DNA of 64,000 nucleotides, from the NCBI GenBank assembly GCA_001972305.1, contig BDDD01000432.1:834711-898710 (forward strand). Direction: 5' to 3'. Every line of letters begins with the position of its first letter. Within the stretch, counting starts at the first letter, position 1. A program made the translations under genes and the position numbers. The DNA comes from Cephalotus follicularis. Taxonomy: Eukaryota; Streptophyta; Magnoliopsida; Oxalidales; Cephalotaceae. The notes below the pieces were generated by a model. The model had not been told where the DNA came from. It did not search any database and saw only the letters and a program-made list of their open reading frames with translations. This document shows positions 22,667 to 34,670 of the stretch, piece after piece.

Positions 22667-25498
22667 TGTCAGGACCCATTCCCGCTCTAACTATGGGACA
22701 CATGTCCTGCCAGGGATGACGCTCCTCTTGCCAACAACCCTTTCGAACTAAAACTGTCCGAGAAACCGTCCAAAGGCTCCCTAGGAACTTATCGCTCAAA
22801 AAGACCGAGGAGAAACCCTGGGCTGGGCGCGCAACTAACAGGGCAACCGGGGCAAGGGATCCAACTCCTCCCCTGCTTGTGTCCCCAGCACAACATAACC
22901 AAAGCTCCAAAATGCGCCACATCACTTATGCCCTAGGAGAACACCAATGTGCTCCTCATGAGATCACTTAAGTTATTGCGCAAAGACATGCCCGGGGAAA
23001 GGTCCTGGGCTAAACGCGCAACAACATGCTCGGGGAGAGCACACACGTGCAACTCATGAGTTCACTTAACCACCTGCGGACAAAATATGCCCGGGGAGAG
23101 GGCCTGGGATGGAGCGCAAAGACCCTAACGCTGAAGGAGAGCTCACACGCACGCCTCACATGAAACATAAACACTAAGGCCTACACGGCCCTCGGGGACG
23201 CACCTTGTCCCCCGCAACCTTTCTCCCCTGGCTAGCCAAGAACACCACTAACATCAAAATGCACAACATAACGTAAAACACTATTACTCCAAAACTTATA
23301 ACTCATCTCTGGCCTTCATCAACAAGCCTCCCCTGGCTTCGACCCGAGGACTCCTTCTCGGCGCCATACTCCAAGGCCCAACCTTACCCGGGGACACCCT
23401 ACCTCTACGGGTAAAACTCTATAAACTTGAAGCATCCACCTTAGCCTTACACTACTCTCCCCCGCTAAGCTCATCTACGCCATACAAGCCCGGGGATTCT
23501 CTAGCTCCCCGGACAGACCTGGGAACAAAAAAACTCAAAACATGAAGTATCTATGAAATTACAAGATAAACAAATCTACCAACTCAAAACACCCATAAAG
23601 TTTCTTGAAAGCATAAAATCATTACATATTTGTTCCCTGTCACAACATACACTGCCTTCCCTGGCATAAACATACACTACCTTCCCTGGCAAGCAAAAGA
23701 ATAACATATCCTTATACAAAGAAAGCTCTCGGCTACTCTACTACAAAAAGGGAGGTAGAGAAACCCAAATGAATGCCCAATGTTGTGCAATGCTAAACGC
23801 CCGAGATGACGTTCCTTGGTGCTGAGCTCAAAAACTACCTCGTTAAGCTATCTACTACTGAGCTGGAGGATCTCCTCCGGCTGGCTGATCTGTAAAACAA
23901 TATGTGAGGGGATTAGTCCAACTGACTAAGTGATTGAGAACAAAACATCCTCTAATGCATCAATAAAAGGAATGCGCTGAAGAAATATTACCATGAGCAT
24001 TAATAAAATCCCATATGGGGAAAAGACTGTAACAAAACATATGTCATGGCATACATTGAAGAAACGCTCAAAGTACTTGAAAACTTACTACTTTCTCTGC
24101 TTAGCTGATTCTAGAATGTTCATGAAAGCTGAATTAAACTTAAGAATACAACTGATTAAAAAAAGGAGATCTGAAAAAGGGCTGGGGTCCTTCTCGACTA
24201 AAAACCTGAGGAGAACAATTAAGCTAGGAACTGGCTTTTCTTTTCTGTGCTTGCTTTGGTGCTGATTACATAATATAGTTGCCAACTTATAGTGGCCTGA
24301 GCTGAGCTGGTCTTCGGCCTATGCTGAGCTAGTTACACAATATAGTTGCCAACTTATAGTGGCCTAAGCTGAGCTGGTCTTCGGCCTATGCCGAGCTGTG
24401 CAGTTAACCTGCCAAGAACCTGTGTTCTCATCTGAACTGTTATTCTTACTTGCTGCTTTTTCTGGGCTGGGGACTAAAAGTCCGAGGATAGGGTCCTCCT
24501 CTAGAAAACTTACTGAAAGGCTCTATATGCTACTATATCAGATAACTTAGCTCTGATGTACTCAAACCCTGTACATTGTCCTAGCAATAATGCAAGGAGA
24601 TCCATGTATGGAACCCGGGGACAGACTCACTCAACTTCTCATCCTGTGATGATAGGCCGAGGAGGGAGGAGCTTGTACAAATGTACTCGGCCGCGCTCAA
24701 ACCCTGTACACTGTCCTAGCCACAATGTAAGGAGATCCAGGTATGGAACCCAGGGGCAGACTCGCTCAACAACCCATCATAGACAATAGGTACGTTAAGG
24801 AGGGGGGGTGAACACGTACACATCATCTCATCCAAGGATGAACAATATAAAGGATGCTTAACATCTTGCTATGGGAAAAACTCCACTCTGAAGGAATGGC
24901 TAAAATAAAACATTAGGGAAAACAAATTCCCATCTAAGCTCACTTAATGAAACTGAAGTTGTGGAGAAGGAATTCTCAAGAAAATAAGATGAACAATAAA
25001 ATGCTTTAAAAGAAAGGATGTCCCACTCACAGTTCTTGCTACTTCCTTGCACGCTAAAGTCACTTCTCTTCTGCTGCTCTCTTCCTCTGGCTTGACTGCT
25101 TCTCTCCTTTTCCTTGTCTGCTTCTTCGACTGCTGCGCTCAGAAAGCATCAACCACTACTGGTCCAGGCGCAAGAATGAGAAGAAGAAGAAAAAGAAAAC
25201 TAGACTCTCTCTCTCTAAAACTCTCTAATCTGTAGAAGCTAGAAGAAAAGATGGCCAAATCTCAAGATATCTCCATACTACTCCCAATTTAAGCCGTCAT
25301 TTGCCTTGGAAGTTGTAATCTTCGTCAAGAAGCTTTGTACTTAAGTCCTCCAACTTCCACAATTTACACTTAAACCTTGGCATAACACTTCTTCCTCTTG
25401 TCCATTATTACACAAAGTCCCAAAGTCCAAAAGGAACTCATATCAACAACTTAAAAAGAACTCTTAAATCTTCAAATAAAAAAGATACGGGTATTACA
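22667..25498 (-). repeat. 3' LTR of element I
   Basis: From TGTCAGGACCC to GGTATTACA. It holds three internal tandem duplications: about 100 bp (units at 22937, 23037 and 23138, each with a CCCGGGGAGAG-like core), 67 bp (24266 and 24333), and 135 bp (24561 and 24696). The same are present in the other LTR. No convincing ORF. Confidence 0.85.
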
Positions 25499-26783
25499 TC
25501 CTCCCCACCTTAAGAAATTTTGTCCTCAAAATTCCTCAAGCCAAACCTTAGGAAGAACTATTCTATCATCTCTGGCTTCTCTGCAACCATGCTCATCTAT
25601 AGCATCCAAAACATCCTTTCCTGTGCCCAACCTCGCCACATCTATAGCATCCAAAACATCCTTTCCTGTTTGCTGGGGACAATCTCTTTTCATGTGCCCG
25701 ACCTCGCCACATCTATAGCATCCAAAACATCCTTTCCTGCATTCCCCCGAATGGGGCTTACCGCATACTTGGCACTAAGGGGTCTTGTCACTCTGATAAG
25801 GACTCCCCTGTACGCTGCTAGCAACTGGGGTGGTTTGTGTCTGCTGGGTTGCTCTACCTCTGACGTTGCCCGAGGATTGGGGTCCCCACTACTTCTGAAC
25901 TTTGGAGCGGTTCTCTGCTTGCTCTGACTGAGATGAGGATCTCTTCCATCCTCGCTCTTGACGCACCCTCTGGTATTCTAGGCTTCACTCTACTCTCTTT
26001 GCAGCTTCCACCAAATCGCCGAACACTAACCACGAGGACGGATACCATATGTCTGATCTTGAATCTTAGCCCTTCCAGGAACTTCTGACATCTCTCTTCT
26101 TGGTCTGCTACAAGGGCTGGAGCAAAATGTGACAAGTCCATGAACCGGTACTCGTACTGGGACACGGATCCATTCCCTTGCCGTAGATGAAGGAACTCTC
26201 TTCTCTTTTCTTGAACAAACGTAGATGGAAAGAAGTACTGTCTAAAATCCTTCTTGAACTTCTCCCACGTTATCTCTGCCAAGCTCTCATGTCGGGCTAC
26301 AAGAGCTTCCCACCATCTTCGAGCCCCTCTTGCAAGAAAGAAGGACGTACTCTTAACCCGTGCATCCTCTGCTATATCTAGCCACGTGAAGATCTCTTCA
26401 AGGTGGTTTAACCATAACTCTGCATCCATGGGGTCTCCTGTTCCCTCAAATCATGTTGCACCTAACCGTTGCATGCGTTCGACAGGAAGGGGCTGAGGTC
26501 TGAGTAAACCCATAGTCTGACCCCACATCGTTGCTACTTGCATCATCTCCATAGATCCACTGGCATGTGCTGGAGTAGGCATACGCGCGGCTGATTGCGC
26601 TGCTGGGATAGGCTCCTCTAGTACCTGTCGATCTCCCTATCCTTCTACTCCCACATTCGCTTACTCCTCTGGCACTTCTATAAGAACCTCCTGCTCCGCT
26701 GTCTGGAGAGGAATCGCTCTTCCTCTGCCTCTTACTCTACCGCGACCTCTGCCACGAACCGTGCTACGAGTTTGAGGCGGCAT
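25499..26783 (-). pseudogene. Element I gag
   Basis: The likely start at 26783 begins MPPQTRSTVRGRGR, with stops soon after. The clear part is 26429-25854: ELWLNHLEEIFTWLDI, ARRWWEALVA, WEKFKKDFRQYFFP and LRQGNGSVSQYEYRFMDLS, the gypsy retrotransposon gag domain. After frameshifts, zinc knuckles of type CYRCGEVGHMKRDC occur near 25690, and the segment around the first half of the knuckle is repeated two to three times (25600-25740). Left of it only about 60 bp and a polypurine-like GGTGGGGAGGA remain before the LTR. Confidence 0.8.
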
Positions 26784-26904
26784 CGTCTTCTACAACAACA
26801 TGCTAACGTATCACGATCGTAACTTAGATGCAATGCATGAATGCAACCCCATAAAGATACCCCACTAACTAACATAGGAAGCACAAGGAAAAACGCAAAC
26901 TTAT

Positions 26905-26918
26905 GCTTTGATACCATG
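26905..26918 (-). promoter_or_regulatory. Primer-binding site of element I
   Basis: The minus strand reads ATGGTATCAAAGC next to the LTR edge, the initiator Met-tRNA site with one change. Confidence 0.8.
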
Positions 26919-26919
26919 T

Positions 26920-29746
26920 TGTCAAGACCCGTTCCTGCTCTAATTATGGGACACGTGTCCTGCCAGGGATGGCGCTCCTCTTGCCAACAACCCTCTCTAA
27001 CTAAAACTGCCCGAGAAGCCCTCCGAAGACTCCCCAAGAACCTATCGCTCAAAAAGCCCGAGGAGAAAGCCTGGGCTGGGTGCGCAGCTAACAGGAGGCC
27101 CTGGGCAGGGGATCCAACTCCTCTCCTGCTTGTGTCCCCAGTACAACATAACCAAAGCTCCAAAATGCGCCGCATAACTTATGCCAGAGGAGAACACCCA
27201 CGTGCTCCTTACGATATCACTTAACTTATTGCGCAAAGACATGCCCGGGGAGAGGGCCTAGGCTAAACCCACGACAACACGCCCGGGGAGAGCACACACG
27301 TGCAACTCACGAGTTCACTTAACCACCTGCGAACAATACATGCCCGGGGAGAGGGCCTGGGCTGGAGCGCAAAGACCCTAATACCCGAGGAGAGCTCACA
27401 TGCACGCCTCACGTGAAACATAAATACTAAGGCCTGCACGGGCCCCGGGGATGCACCTTATCCCCCGCTACCTTTCTCCCCTGGCCAGACAAGAACACCA
27501 CTAACATCAAAACTCACAGCAAAACTTAAAACACTATTACTCCAAAACTTATAACTCATCCCTGACCTTCATCAATGTGCCTCCTCTGGCTTCAACCTGA
27601 GGACTCCTTCTAGGCGCCATACTCCAAGGCCCAACCTTACCTGGGGACACCCTGCCTCCACAGGTAAAAGTCTATAAACTTAAAGCATCCACATTAGCCT
27701 TAAACTACTCTCCCTCGCTAAGCTCATCTCCGCTATACAAGCCCGAGGACTCTCTATCTCCTCGGCCAGACCTGGGAATAGAAAACTCAAAACATGAAAT
27801 ATCCATGAAATCATAAGATAAACAAATCTACCAACTCAAAACATCCACAAAGCTATTGAAAGCATAAAATCATTACATATTTCTTCCCTGTCATAACATA
27901 CACTGCCTTCCCTGAGATAAACATACACTGCCTTCCCTGGCAGGCAAAAGAATAACATATCCTTATACAAAGAAAGCTCTCGGCTACTCTACTACAAAAA
28001 CAGAGGTAGAGAAACCAGAAAGAATGCCCAATGCTATGAAATGCTAAACGCCAGAGCTGACATTCCATGGTGTTGAGCTCAAAAACTACCTCGTTAAGCT
28101 ATCTACTGCTGAGCTGGAGGGATCCTCTGGCAGGCTGATCTGTAAAAGAATCTGTGAGGGGATTAGTCCAACTGACTAAGTGACTGACAACAAAACATCC
28201 GCTATTGTATCCATAAAACGAATGCGCTAAAGAAATCTTACCATGAGCATGAATAACTATCCCAACTGGGGAAAAGACTGTAACAAAACATATGTCATGG
28301 CATACAATGAAGAAACGCTCAAAGTACTTGAAAACTTACTTCTTTCTCTGCTTAGCTGATTCTAGAATGTTCATGAAAGCTAAAATAAATTTAAGAATAC
28401 AACTGATTAAAAGAAGGAGATCTGAAAAAGAGCTGGGGTCCTTCTCGGCTAAAAACCCGAGGAGAACAATTAAGCTGGGAACTCGCTTTTCATTTCTGTG
28501 CTTGCTTTGGTGCTGATTACATAATATAGTTGCCAACTTATAGTGTCCTGAGCTGAGCTGGTCTTCGGCCTATGCCGAGCTGGTTACATAATATAGTTGC
28601 CAACTTATAATGGCCAGAGCTGAGCTTGTCTTCGGCCTACGCCGAACTGTGCAGTTAACCTACCGAGAACCTGTGTTCTTATCTGAACTGTTATTCTTAC
28701 TTGCTGCTTTTTCTGGGATTGGGACTAAAAGTCCAAGGACAAAGTCCTCCTATAGAAAACTTAGTGAAAGGCTCTATATGCTACTATATCAGATAACTTT
28801 GCTCTGCTGTACTCAAACCCTGTTCATTGTCCTAGCAACAATACAAGGAGATCCAGGTATAGAACCCGGGGACAGACTCACTCCACTTCTCATCCTCTGA
28901 TGATAGGCCGAGGAGGGAGGAGCTTGTACATATGCGCTCGGCTGCGCTCAAACCCTGTACACTTTCCTAGCCACAATGTAAGGAGATCCAGGTATGGAAC
29001 CCGGGGGCAGACTCGCTCAACAACCCATCATGGACAATAGGTACGTTGAGGAGGGGGGTGAACACGTACACATCATCTCATCCGAGGATGAACAATATAA
29101 AGGATGCTTAACATCTTGCTCTGGGAAACACTCCACTCTGAAGGAATGGCTAACATAAAACATTAGGGAAAACAAATTTCCATCTAAGCTCACTTAAACG
29201 AAACTGAAGTTGAGGAGAAGGAATTCTCAAGAAAATAAGATGAACAATAAAATGCTTTAAAAGAAAGGATGTCCCACTCACAGTTCTTGCTACTTCCTTG
29301 CACCCTAACGTCACTTCTCTTATGCTGCTCTCTTCCTCTGGCTTGACTGCTTCTCTCCTTTTCCTTGTCTGCTTATTCCACTGCTGCGCTCGGAAAGCGT
29401 CAACCGCTACAGGTCCAGGCGCAAGAATGAGAAGAAGAAGAAAAAGAAAACTAGACTCTCTCTCTCGAAAACTCTCTAATCTACAGAAGCTAGGAGAAAA
29501 GATGGCCAAATCTCAAGATATCTCGACACTACTCCCAACTTAAGCCGTCATTTGACTTGGAAGTTGTAATCTTCCTCAGTAAGCTTTGCACTTAAATCCT
29601 CCAACTTCCACAATTTACAATTAAACCTTGGCTTAACATTCCTCCTCTTGTCCATTATTACACAAAGGCCCAAAGTCCAAAAGGAACTCATATCAACAAC
29701 TTAAAAAGAAGTCTTAAATCTTAAAAAAAAGATACAGGGTATTACA
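26920..29746 (-). repeat. 5' LTR of element I
   Basis: From TGTCAAGACCC to GGTATTACA. It aligns with 22667-25498 throughout, including the internal tandem duplications. Differences are frequent by eye, clearly more than between the two LTRs of CRM1. Confidence 0.86.
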
Positions 29747-30170
29747 CCGATAGTCAATACACATTCGGAGCGATCCATCTTTCTTCTTGACAAAAAGAAT
29801 AGGTGCTCCCTAGAGTGAGGCACTAGGCCTTATAAAGCCTATGTTTAGAAGGTACTGTAGTTGTATCTTTAACTCTTTCAATTCTATTGGTGCCATTCGG
29901 TACGGTGCTCGAGAAATTGGTGCCGTTCCCGGTATCAAGTCGATCACAAATTCTATATCTCTGTCAGGCGGTAACGAAGTCAAATCCTGAGGAAAAACAT
30001 CTCCGAACTCGCAAACCACTGGAATATCTTCCAGTGCCGGCTCATCTATCTGTATCGAGCACGTGTGCCAGAAACCTCTGGCATCCCTATCTCAACAATC
30101 TGTCCGCATGCAAGGCTGAAATCATTGGAACAAACAAAGGCTCTGAGGTACCAAGGAATTGAAATGGGGG
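29747..30170 (-). pseudogene. A2 RT N-terminal part and protease-RT linker
   Basis: Reads [33 protein letters not shown] and [11 protein letters not shown], then (left, short of element I) an [17 protein letters not shown]-type segment; this is the standard start of gypsy RT. A stop lies at 29810, and the 30020-30170 part is readable only in shifted frames. It is the other half of the RT at 22540-22666. Confidence 0.8.
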
Positions 30171-30872
30171 TCATCCCGGAGGACTAAAAACCACTACCTT
30201 CCGATAACAATCCACCTCAACAAAACAAGCAGACAACCAATCCATGCCAAGAATCATATCTAGGCTATCCATCGGTAAAACAATGAGATCAGCTAATAAG
30301 CAACGATCATCAATCTCAATAACACAATCTCTACACACTCGATCGGTAGTCGTCGACTCACCAAGAGGCGTGGACACTTCCATCAAGAAAGGAAGGTGCT
30401 CAGGTCTCAAACCAACATGGGAGACAAAATGCAATGCAATGAATGAGTGGGATGAACCCGGATAGAAAAGCACCTGTGCAGGAAGTTGAAAGAGTCGAAT
30501 AGTACCTCCAATCGCAACGTCAGTCCCCACTGCAGCAGTCGGCTCCATAGCAAAAACTCTGACCTGAACTGTCGGAGCAGAACTCATAGGCTGCTTCCCC
30601 CTATACTGCGATGCCCCGCAGGAAGAAGACGGCACACTTGTAGTCGATCCCTGTGGAGGCGGTGACAGCTGTGTCTGATCAAATCCTCTATGACAAGAAC
30701 TCCGAGGACAATCTCTAGCAATGTGGTCGGAACCACCACAAACCAAGCAATGGCCCAAGAACCATCTACAATTCTCAAAAGTATGATTGGTCTTCTGACA
30801 ATGCACACAAGGAACCAAAGCACTCTGATCACCACTTCCAGAAAATCTGGAGGGTGTACCCTGACTAGGCAC
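30171..30872 (-). pseudogene. A2 gag zinc knuckles and aspartic protease
   Basis: 234 codons. Two CCHC-type knuckles lie near residues 22-70 (CVHCQKTNHTFENC and CLVCGGSDHIARDC), followed by a Ser/Pro-rich linker. The protease reads LFYPGSSHSFIALHFV where the family has Asp in the DSG/DTG position: the catalytic Asp has become Tyr. The end MDSLDMILGMDWLSA is typical of Tekay/Del. The frame is open but the enzyme should be inactive. Confidence 0.85.
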
Positions 30873-31831
30873 TAAAGATCGGCCTCCTCGATGTGTATTC
30901 CTTGATCTGCCTTTCCTCCAAGAATGGGATGGGTTCCCACTATCCTGATTGCTACCCTGAGAACCAGAAGAGGGGCTACTATCAGTGTACTACGATTTAG
31001 CACTGCCACTGTCACTACCACTCTGCCAAGAAGAGGGAGTAGGCCTAGTGCGGGTCATATCTCTCATCAGTCTAGCCTCAACTGCAATATCCTCAAGCTG
31101 CATAGCTTGGGAAGAGATGTCCGATATGGAGGTCAATCCCAAAGGTGTCAATTTCCTCCTCAAATCCAATCTCAGTCCCCTAAGGAACTTCTTTGCTCTA
31201 CGCTCTGGGACTTCCACTAAGTATGGGGCAGATCAAGCTAATTTCATGAATCTCGCCTCATACTCAGCAACTGTCAAGCTTCCCTGAACCAGGTTAGGAA
31301 ACTCAATCTCTCTTCTGTTTGTCTCAACTTTTGGGTAGTACCTTGCATTGAATTCTCTTTTGAAGGCATCCCAAGAGCGGGCTGTACCATTTCTGTCCAA
31401 TCTGTGTTCCCCATTACCCACCAATGCTCAGTGTCTCCTTCAAGCATATACACTATCAAAACCAATTTCTGTTCATCATCACATCCCATGACCTCAAAGA
31501 TCTTCCCCAAATGAGTTAGCCAAGACTCGGCAAGGGTAGAATCAAGGAGTCCTACAAATGTTGGAGGCTACAACTTTAGAAAGCGGCTCAACATGTCTTC
31601 CCTCCTTGGCCTACGTTCAACTCGAGACTGTTGACGTCCCATCAGAGTATGCATCTGTGCCATGGTGGCAAACAACTGTCTCCAAACCTCAGGGTCAGCC
31701 CCAGCTAGTGGAGCATAAGGATCATACTCTGGAAGGTCATTACCCTGAGCCAGTTCATTAACAATAGGAGCGAGGGCAGGAACAGGAGCATTCCTTCCAC
31801 CTCGCCGGCCACGCCTTCCCTTATTGTTCAT
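30873..31831 (-). pseudogene. A2 gag capsid region
   Basis: Starts at 31831 with MNNKGRRGRRGGRNAP. Then PEVWRQLFATMAQM, GKIFEVMGCDDEQKLVLIVYMLEGDTEHWW, NARYYPKVETNRR, LVQGSLTVAEYEARFMKLA and FLRGLRLDLRRKLTPLG: the gypsy gag domain. It is split into at least four frames by shifts near 31568, 31400 and 31225 and by stops. Confidence 0.8.
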
Positions 31832-31887
31832 TCCTATAAGAAGGCAACAATGGGATGATCAGATGCAAACTCTTTCAACACATTAAT

Positions 31888-32810
31888 TGATGCGGGTGTA
31901 AGTGGGCTTCTCAAGTGAGCTATCAAATTTAGGGATAGTGTTTAAGGCTGGTTCAATTTTATGGGCAATGGGGATATGTTTTGGAAGGTATTTAAGGAGG
32001 ATTAGGGGTTGGTTTGGTCTTTAGGGTGGTGTATGGTGATGGGTCACGGGTTTGGGGGTTCTTTAAGGTTTAATTTTCTGGTTTTTTGTCAAGAAATGTA
32101 GAAGATAGAGATAAGTGATCAAAGAAGGTCCAAGCATAAAGGCAAAGCCACCAGCAAGAACAATCCACCACCAAGCTAGATCAAGACTTGGATAAAGGAG
32201 ATAAAGAACACAAAGTTCAATTTAATACTTCAAAGTATTATTAAAATTCGTCCAAAATCCCCTTACATTACATTTCAAAGGTTTATATAAGTTTCAGGCC
32301 AAACCTACTACTAGGAACCATGGCTAGATGTTGTTTAACCACATGGTTAACTCAAACAACCAGGTTACATCATTAAAGGTTGGTCAAGCTACAATTACAA
32401 GAAACTAGAAGATAATAAATGAGTCTTCATAGAAAATTACAAAGGAATTAATCAAAGCCTTGAAAGATGAAACCAATGTGTTGAAACAAGCTCTCATGCC
32501 TTGAAACTACTTCCCAAGTCTTGAAACCCGAATTATCATGTTCCCATACATTGATACTAGCTTCCATGCATAGAAGACCACGAAATTTCATAAATGTAGG
32601 CTTATGGGAACCTTCCCAAATCTGATTTTTGGAATCATGAGTATTTATTGATTGATTCATTGAATCTGGACATCAAACTTGCATCTCCATTTATGTGGCC
32701 GAAATTTCAACCTCCTTATCATGAGATTGGGTCCATATGAGTGTAGTAAGCCCAAAATAAGGATTTAGAAACCCAAAAGAATTTTGGGGCATATTCGGCC
32801 CAAACTTAGA
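31888..32810 (-). repeat. 3' LTR of CRM1, 5' end deleted
   Basis: In plus view starts TGATGCGGGTG and follows the other LTR until GGCCCAAACTTAGA, where it meets gag. The missing segment equals roughly 34560-34624 of the intact LTR. Confidence 0.88.
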
Positions 32811-33597
32811 CTTTAATTGCTAGTTTACACACATCTTCAAAGGTCCAAAAGGGCTGCAATTCTACAATATTTCCAATATCCGAATGTAATCCTCCAAGAA
32901 AATGAGCCATCTTTTGTTCAGGTGGTTCAGGTATTTCACACCTCAACAATAGTTGTTCAAACTCCCTTATGTATTCCTCCACACTCTTGTCTCCTTGCTT
33001 CAAGAGATTAAGCTTCACAAAAAGATCTTGCTTATATGAATCGGGCAAGAACCTTTTTTTTAAAAGTTTCTTCAATTTAGTCCAACTCCTTATCTTCTCC
33101 TTGCCTTCCCTTTCTCTTTGATTCTTAATGCTTTCCCACCAAAGGCTAGCATACTTTTTAAATTTCAGTATAGCTACCTTGCATTTCTTCTCCTCTGAAT
33201 ACTCCTTGTAATCAAAGACTCTCTCAATGGCATTTAGCCAATCAATAAAGTCATCAGGATTCAAATTACCCATAAAATCCGAGACATCTAGTTGGAGTCC
33301 TCTATCATTGTCATCTGGTCGTAGCCTCCTTCTCCTTCCTCTTGATCCTTCATCACTTTCATCATCATTAGAGTGTAATTCATGGACATGAGGTGGATTG
33401 TGAACATTCCTTCTTACTTGATGCTGGCGGGGTGGGGGAGGGTTGTGTATGGCCTGGTTTTGGTTAACATGTACGTTTTGGAGTTGTTGAGTAAGGTTTA
33501 TCATATATTCCTTCATTTCTACCATCTCCTCTCTCATCATTCTAATGGCGATTTCATATGGGTGTGGTGGAGAAGATGAGTTACTATGGTTTGCCAT
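32806..33597 (-). CDS. CRM1 gag capsid region, 3' truncated
   Basis: Start at the ATG at 33597 (MANHSNSSSPPHPYE). An Arg-rich and acidic N-part is followed by LDVSDFMGNLNPDDFIDWLN, YSEEKKCKVAILKFKKYASL, WWESIKNQ, KKRFLPDSY, LKQGDKSVEEYIREFEQLLL and PPEQKMAHFLGGL: a complete gypsy capsid domain of CRM type. The frame is uninterrupted until the deletion junction, where zinc knuckle and pol should follow. It may still encode capsid, but nothing to copy or integrate the element. Confidence 0.85.
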   Translation of the reverse strand: MANHSNSSSPPHPYEIAIRMMREEMVEMKEYMINLTQQLQNVHVNQNQAIHNPPPPRQHQVRRNVHNPPHVHELHSNDDESDEGSRGRRRRLRPDDNDRGLQLDVSDFMGNLNPDDFIDWLNAIERVFDYKEYSEEKKCKVAILKFKKYASLWWESIKNQREREGKEKIRSWTKLKKLLKKRFLPDSYKQDLFVKLNLLKQGDKSVEEYIREFEQLLLRCEIPEPPEQKMAHFLGGLHSDIGNIVELQPFWTFEDVCKLAIKV

Positions 33598-33630
33598 TGA
33601 TGTTGACAAGAGCTCACTTCAAACCTTTTT

Positions 33631-33641
33631 CTCTGATACCA
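33631..33641 (-). promoter_or_regulatory. Primer-binding site of CRM1
   Basis: TGGTATCAGAG on the minus strand, two bases from the LTR edge. Confidence 0.85.
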
Positions 33642-33643
33642 AT

Positions 33644-34624
33644 TGATGCGGGTGTAAGTGGGCTTCTCAAGTGAGCTATCAACTTTAGGGATAGTGTTTA
33701 AGGCTGGTTCAATTTTATGGGCAATGGGGATATGTTTTGGAAGGTATTTAAGGAGGATTAGGGGCTGGTTTGGTGTTTAGGGTGGTGTATGGTGATGGGT
33801 CACGGGTTTGGGGGTTCTTTAAGGTTTAATTTTTTGGTTTTTTGTCAAGAAATGTAGAAGATAGAGATAAGTGATCAAAGAAGGTCCAAGCATAAAGGCA
33901 AAGCCACCAGCAAGAACAATCCACCACCAAGCTAGATCAAGACTTGGATAAAGGAGATAAAGAACACAAAGTTCAATTTAATACTTCAAAGTATTATTAA
34001 AATTCGTCCAAAATCCCCTTACATTACATTTCAAAGGTTTATATAAGTTTCAGGCCAAACCTACTACTAGGAACCATGGCTAAATGTTGTTTAACCACAT
34101 GGTTAACTCAACCAACCAGGTTACATCATTAAAGGTTGGTCAAGCTACAATTACAAGAAACTAGAAGATAATAAATGAGTCTTCATAGAAAATTACAAAG
34201 GAATTAATCAAAGCCTTGAAAGATGAAACCAATGTGTTAAAACAAGCTTTCATGCCTTGAAACTACTTCCCAAGTCTTGAAACCCGAATTATCATGTTCC
34301 CATACATTGATACTAGCTTCCATGCATAGAAGACCACGAAATTTCATAAATGTAGGCTTATGGGAACCTTCCCAAATCTGATTTTTGGAATTATGAGTAT
34401 TTATTGATTGATTCATTGAATCTGGACATCAAATTTGCATCTCCATTTATGTGGCCGAAATTTCAACCTCCTTATCATGAGATTGGGTCCATATGAGTGT
34501 AGTAAGCCCAAAATAAGGATTTAGAAACCCAAAAGAATTTTGGGGCATATTCGGCCCAAACTTATAAATTAGAGTTCTTTGGGCTGTGACTCCTTCTTGG
34601 ATCATGGCATATCCACCTGGATCA
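33644..34624 (-). repeat. 5' LTR of CRM1, complete
   Basis: 981 bp, TGATGCGGGTG to CCTGGATCA in plus view. The last 170 bp or so (34454-34624) correspond to the part into which the CRM pol frame runs in the sister copy at 39110-39264. Confidence 0.9.
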
Positions 34625-34655
34625 TTAATATACTAGGCTAGCAGGCCAACCAATG

Positions 34656-34667
34656 TCTCTCATACCA
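34656..34667 (-). promoter_or_regulatory. Primer-binding site of A2, decayed
   Basis: The minus strand reads TGGTATGAGAGA, one base off the Met-tRNA site, three bases from the LTR edge. Confidence 0.7.
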
Positions 34668-34670
34668 TCA

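Larger units (their letters stand above)
22667..29746 (-). mobile_element. Gag-only gypsy-type LTR element I, nested in A2 RT
   Basis: Two LTRs of 2832 and 2827 bp (22667-25498 and 26920-29746) enclose only 1.4 kb: gag, a PBS on the right and a purine-rich tract on the left. No protease, RT or integrase is present. Flanks are CCGGT (22662-22666) and CCGAT (29747-29751), a 5-bp duplication with one change. The A2 RT frame reads across when the insert is removed. It would depend on another element for enzymes. Confidence 0.88.
31888..34624 (-). mobile_element. CRM-type chromovirus CRM1, pol deleted
   Basis: LTRs at 31888-32810 (3', trimmed) and 33644-34624 (5'), with a PBS and gag between them. 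Perfect TTAAT duplications flank it (31883-31887 and 34625-34629). Gag runs straight into the 3' LTR at 32811: the whole of pol plus about 60 bp of LTR has been deleted. By eye the LTR copies differ at about ten positions in 920, so this is among the youngest inserts here. It interrupts the leader of A2. Confidence 0.9.

Noticed and set aside
26732-27224. Frames on both strands around 26.7-27.2 kb and the similar one at 22.5-22.9 kb
   Set aside because: They cross the LTR edge of element I into gag or into A2 RT; the LTR part is repeated and not coding.
29150-29509. 119-codon minus frame in LTR I and its partner near 25047
   Set aside because: Lies in both LTRs, contains no recognisable domain, and the opposite strand is also open over the purine-rich tract.
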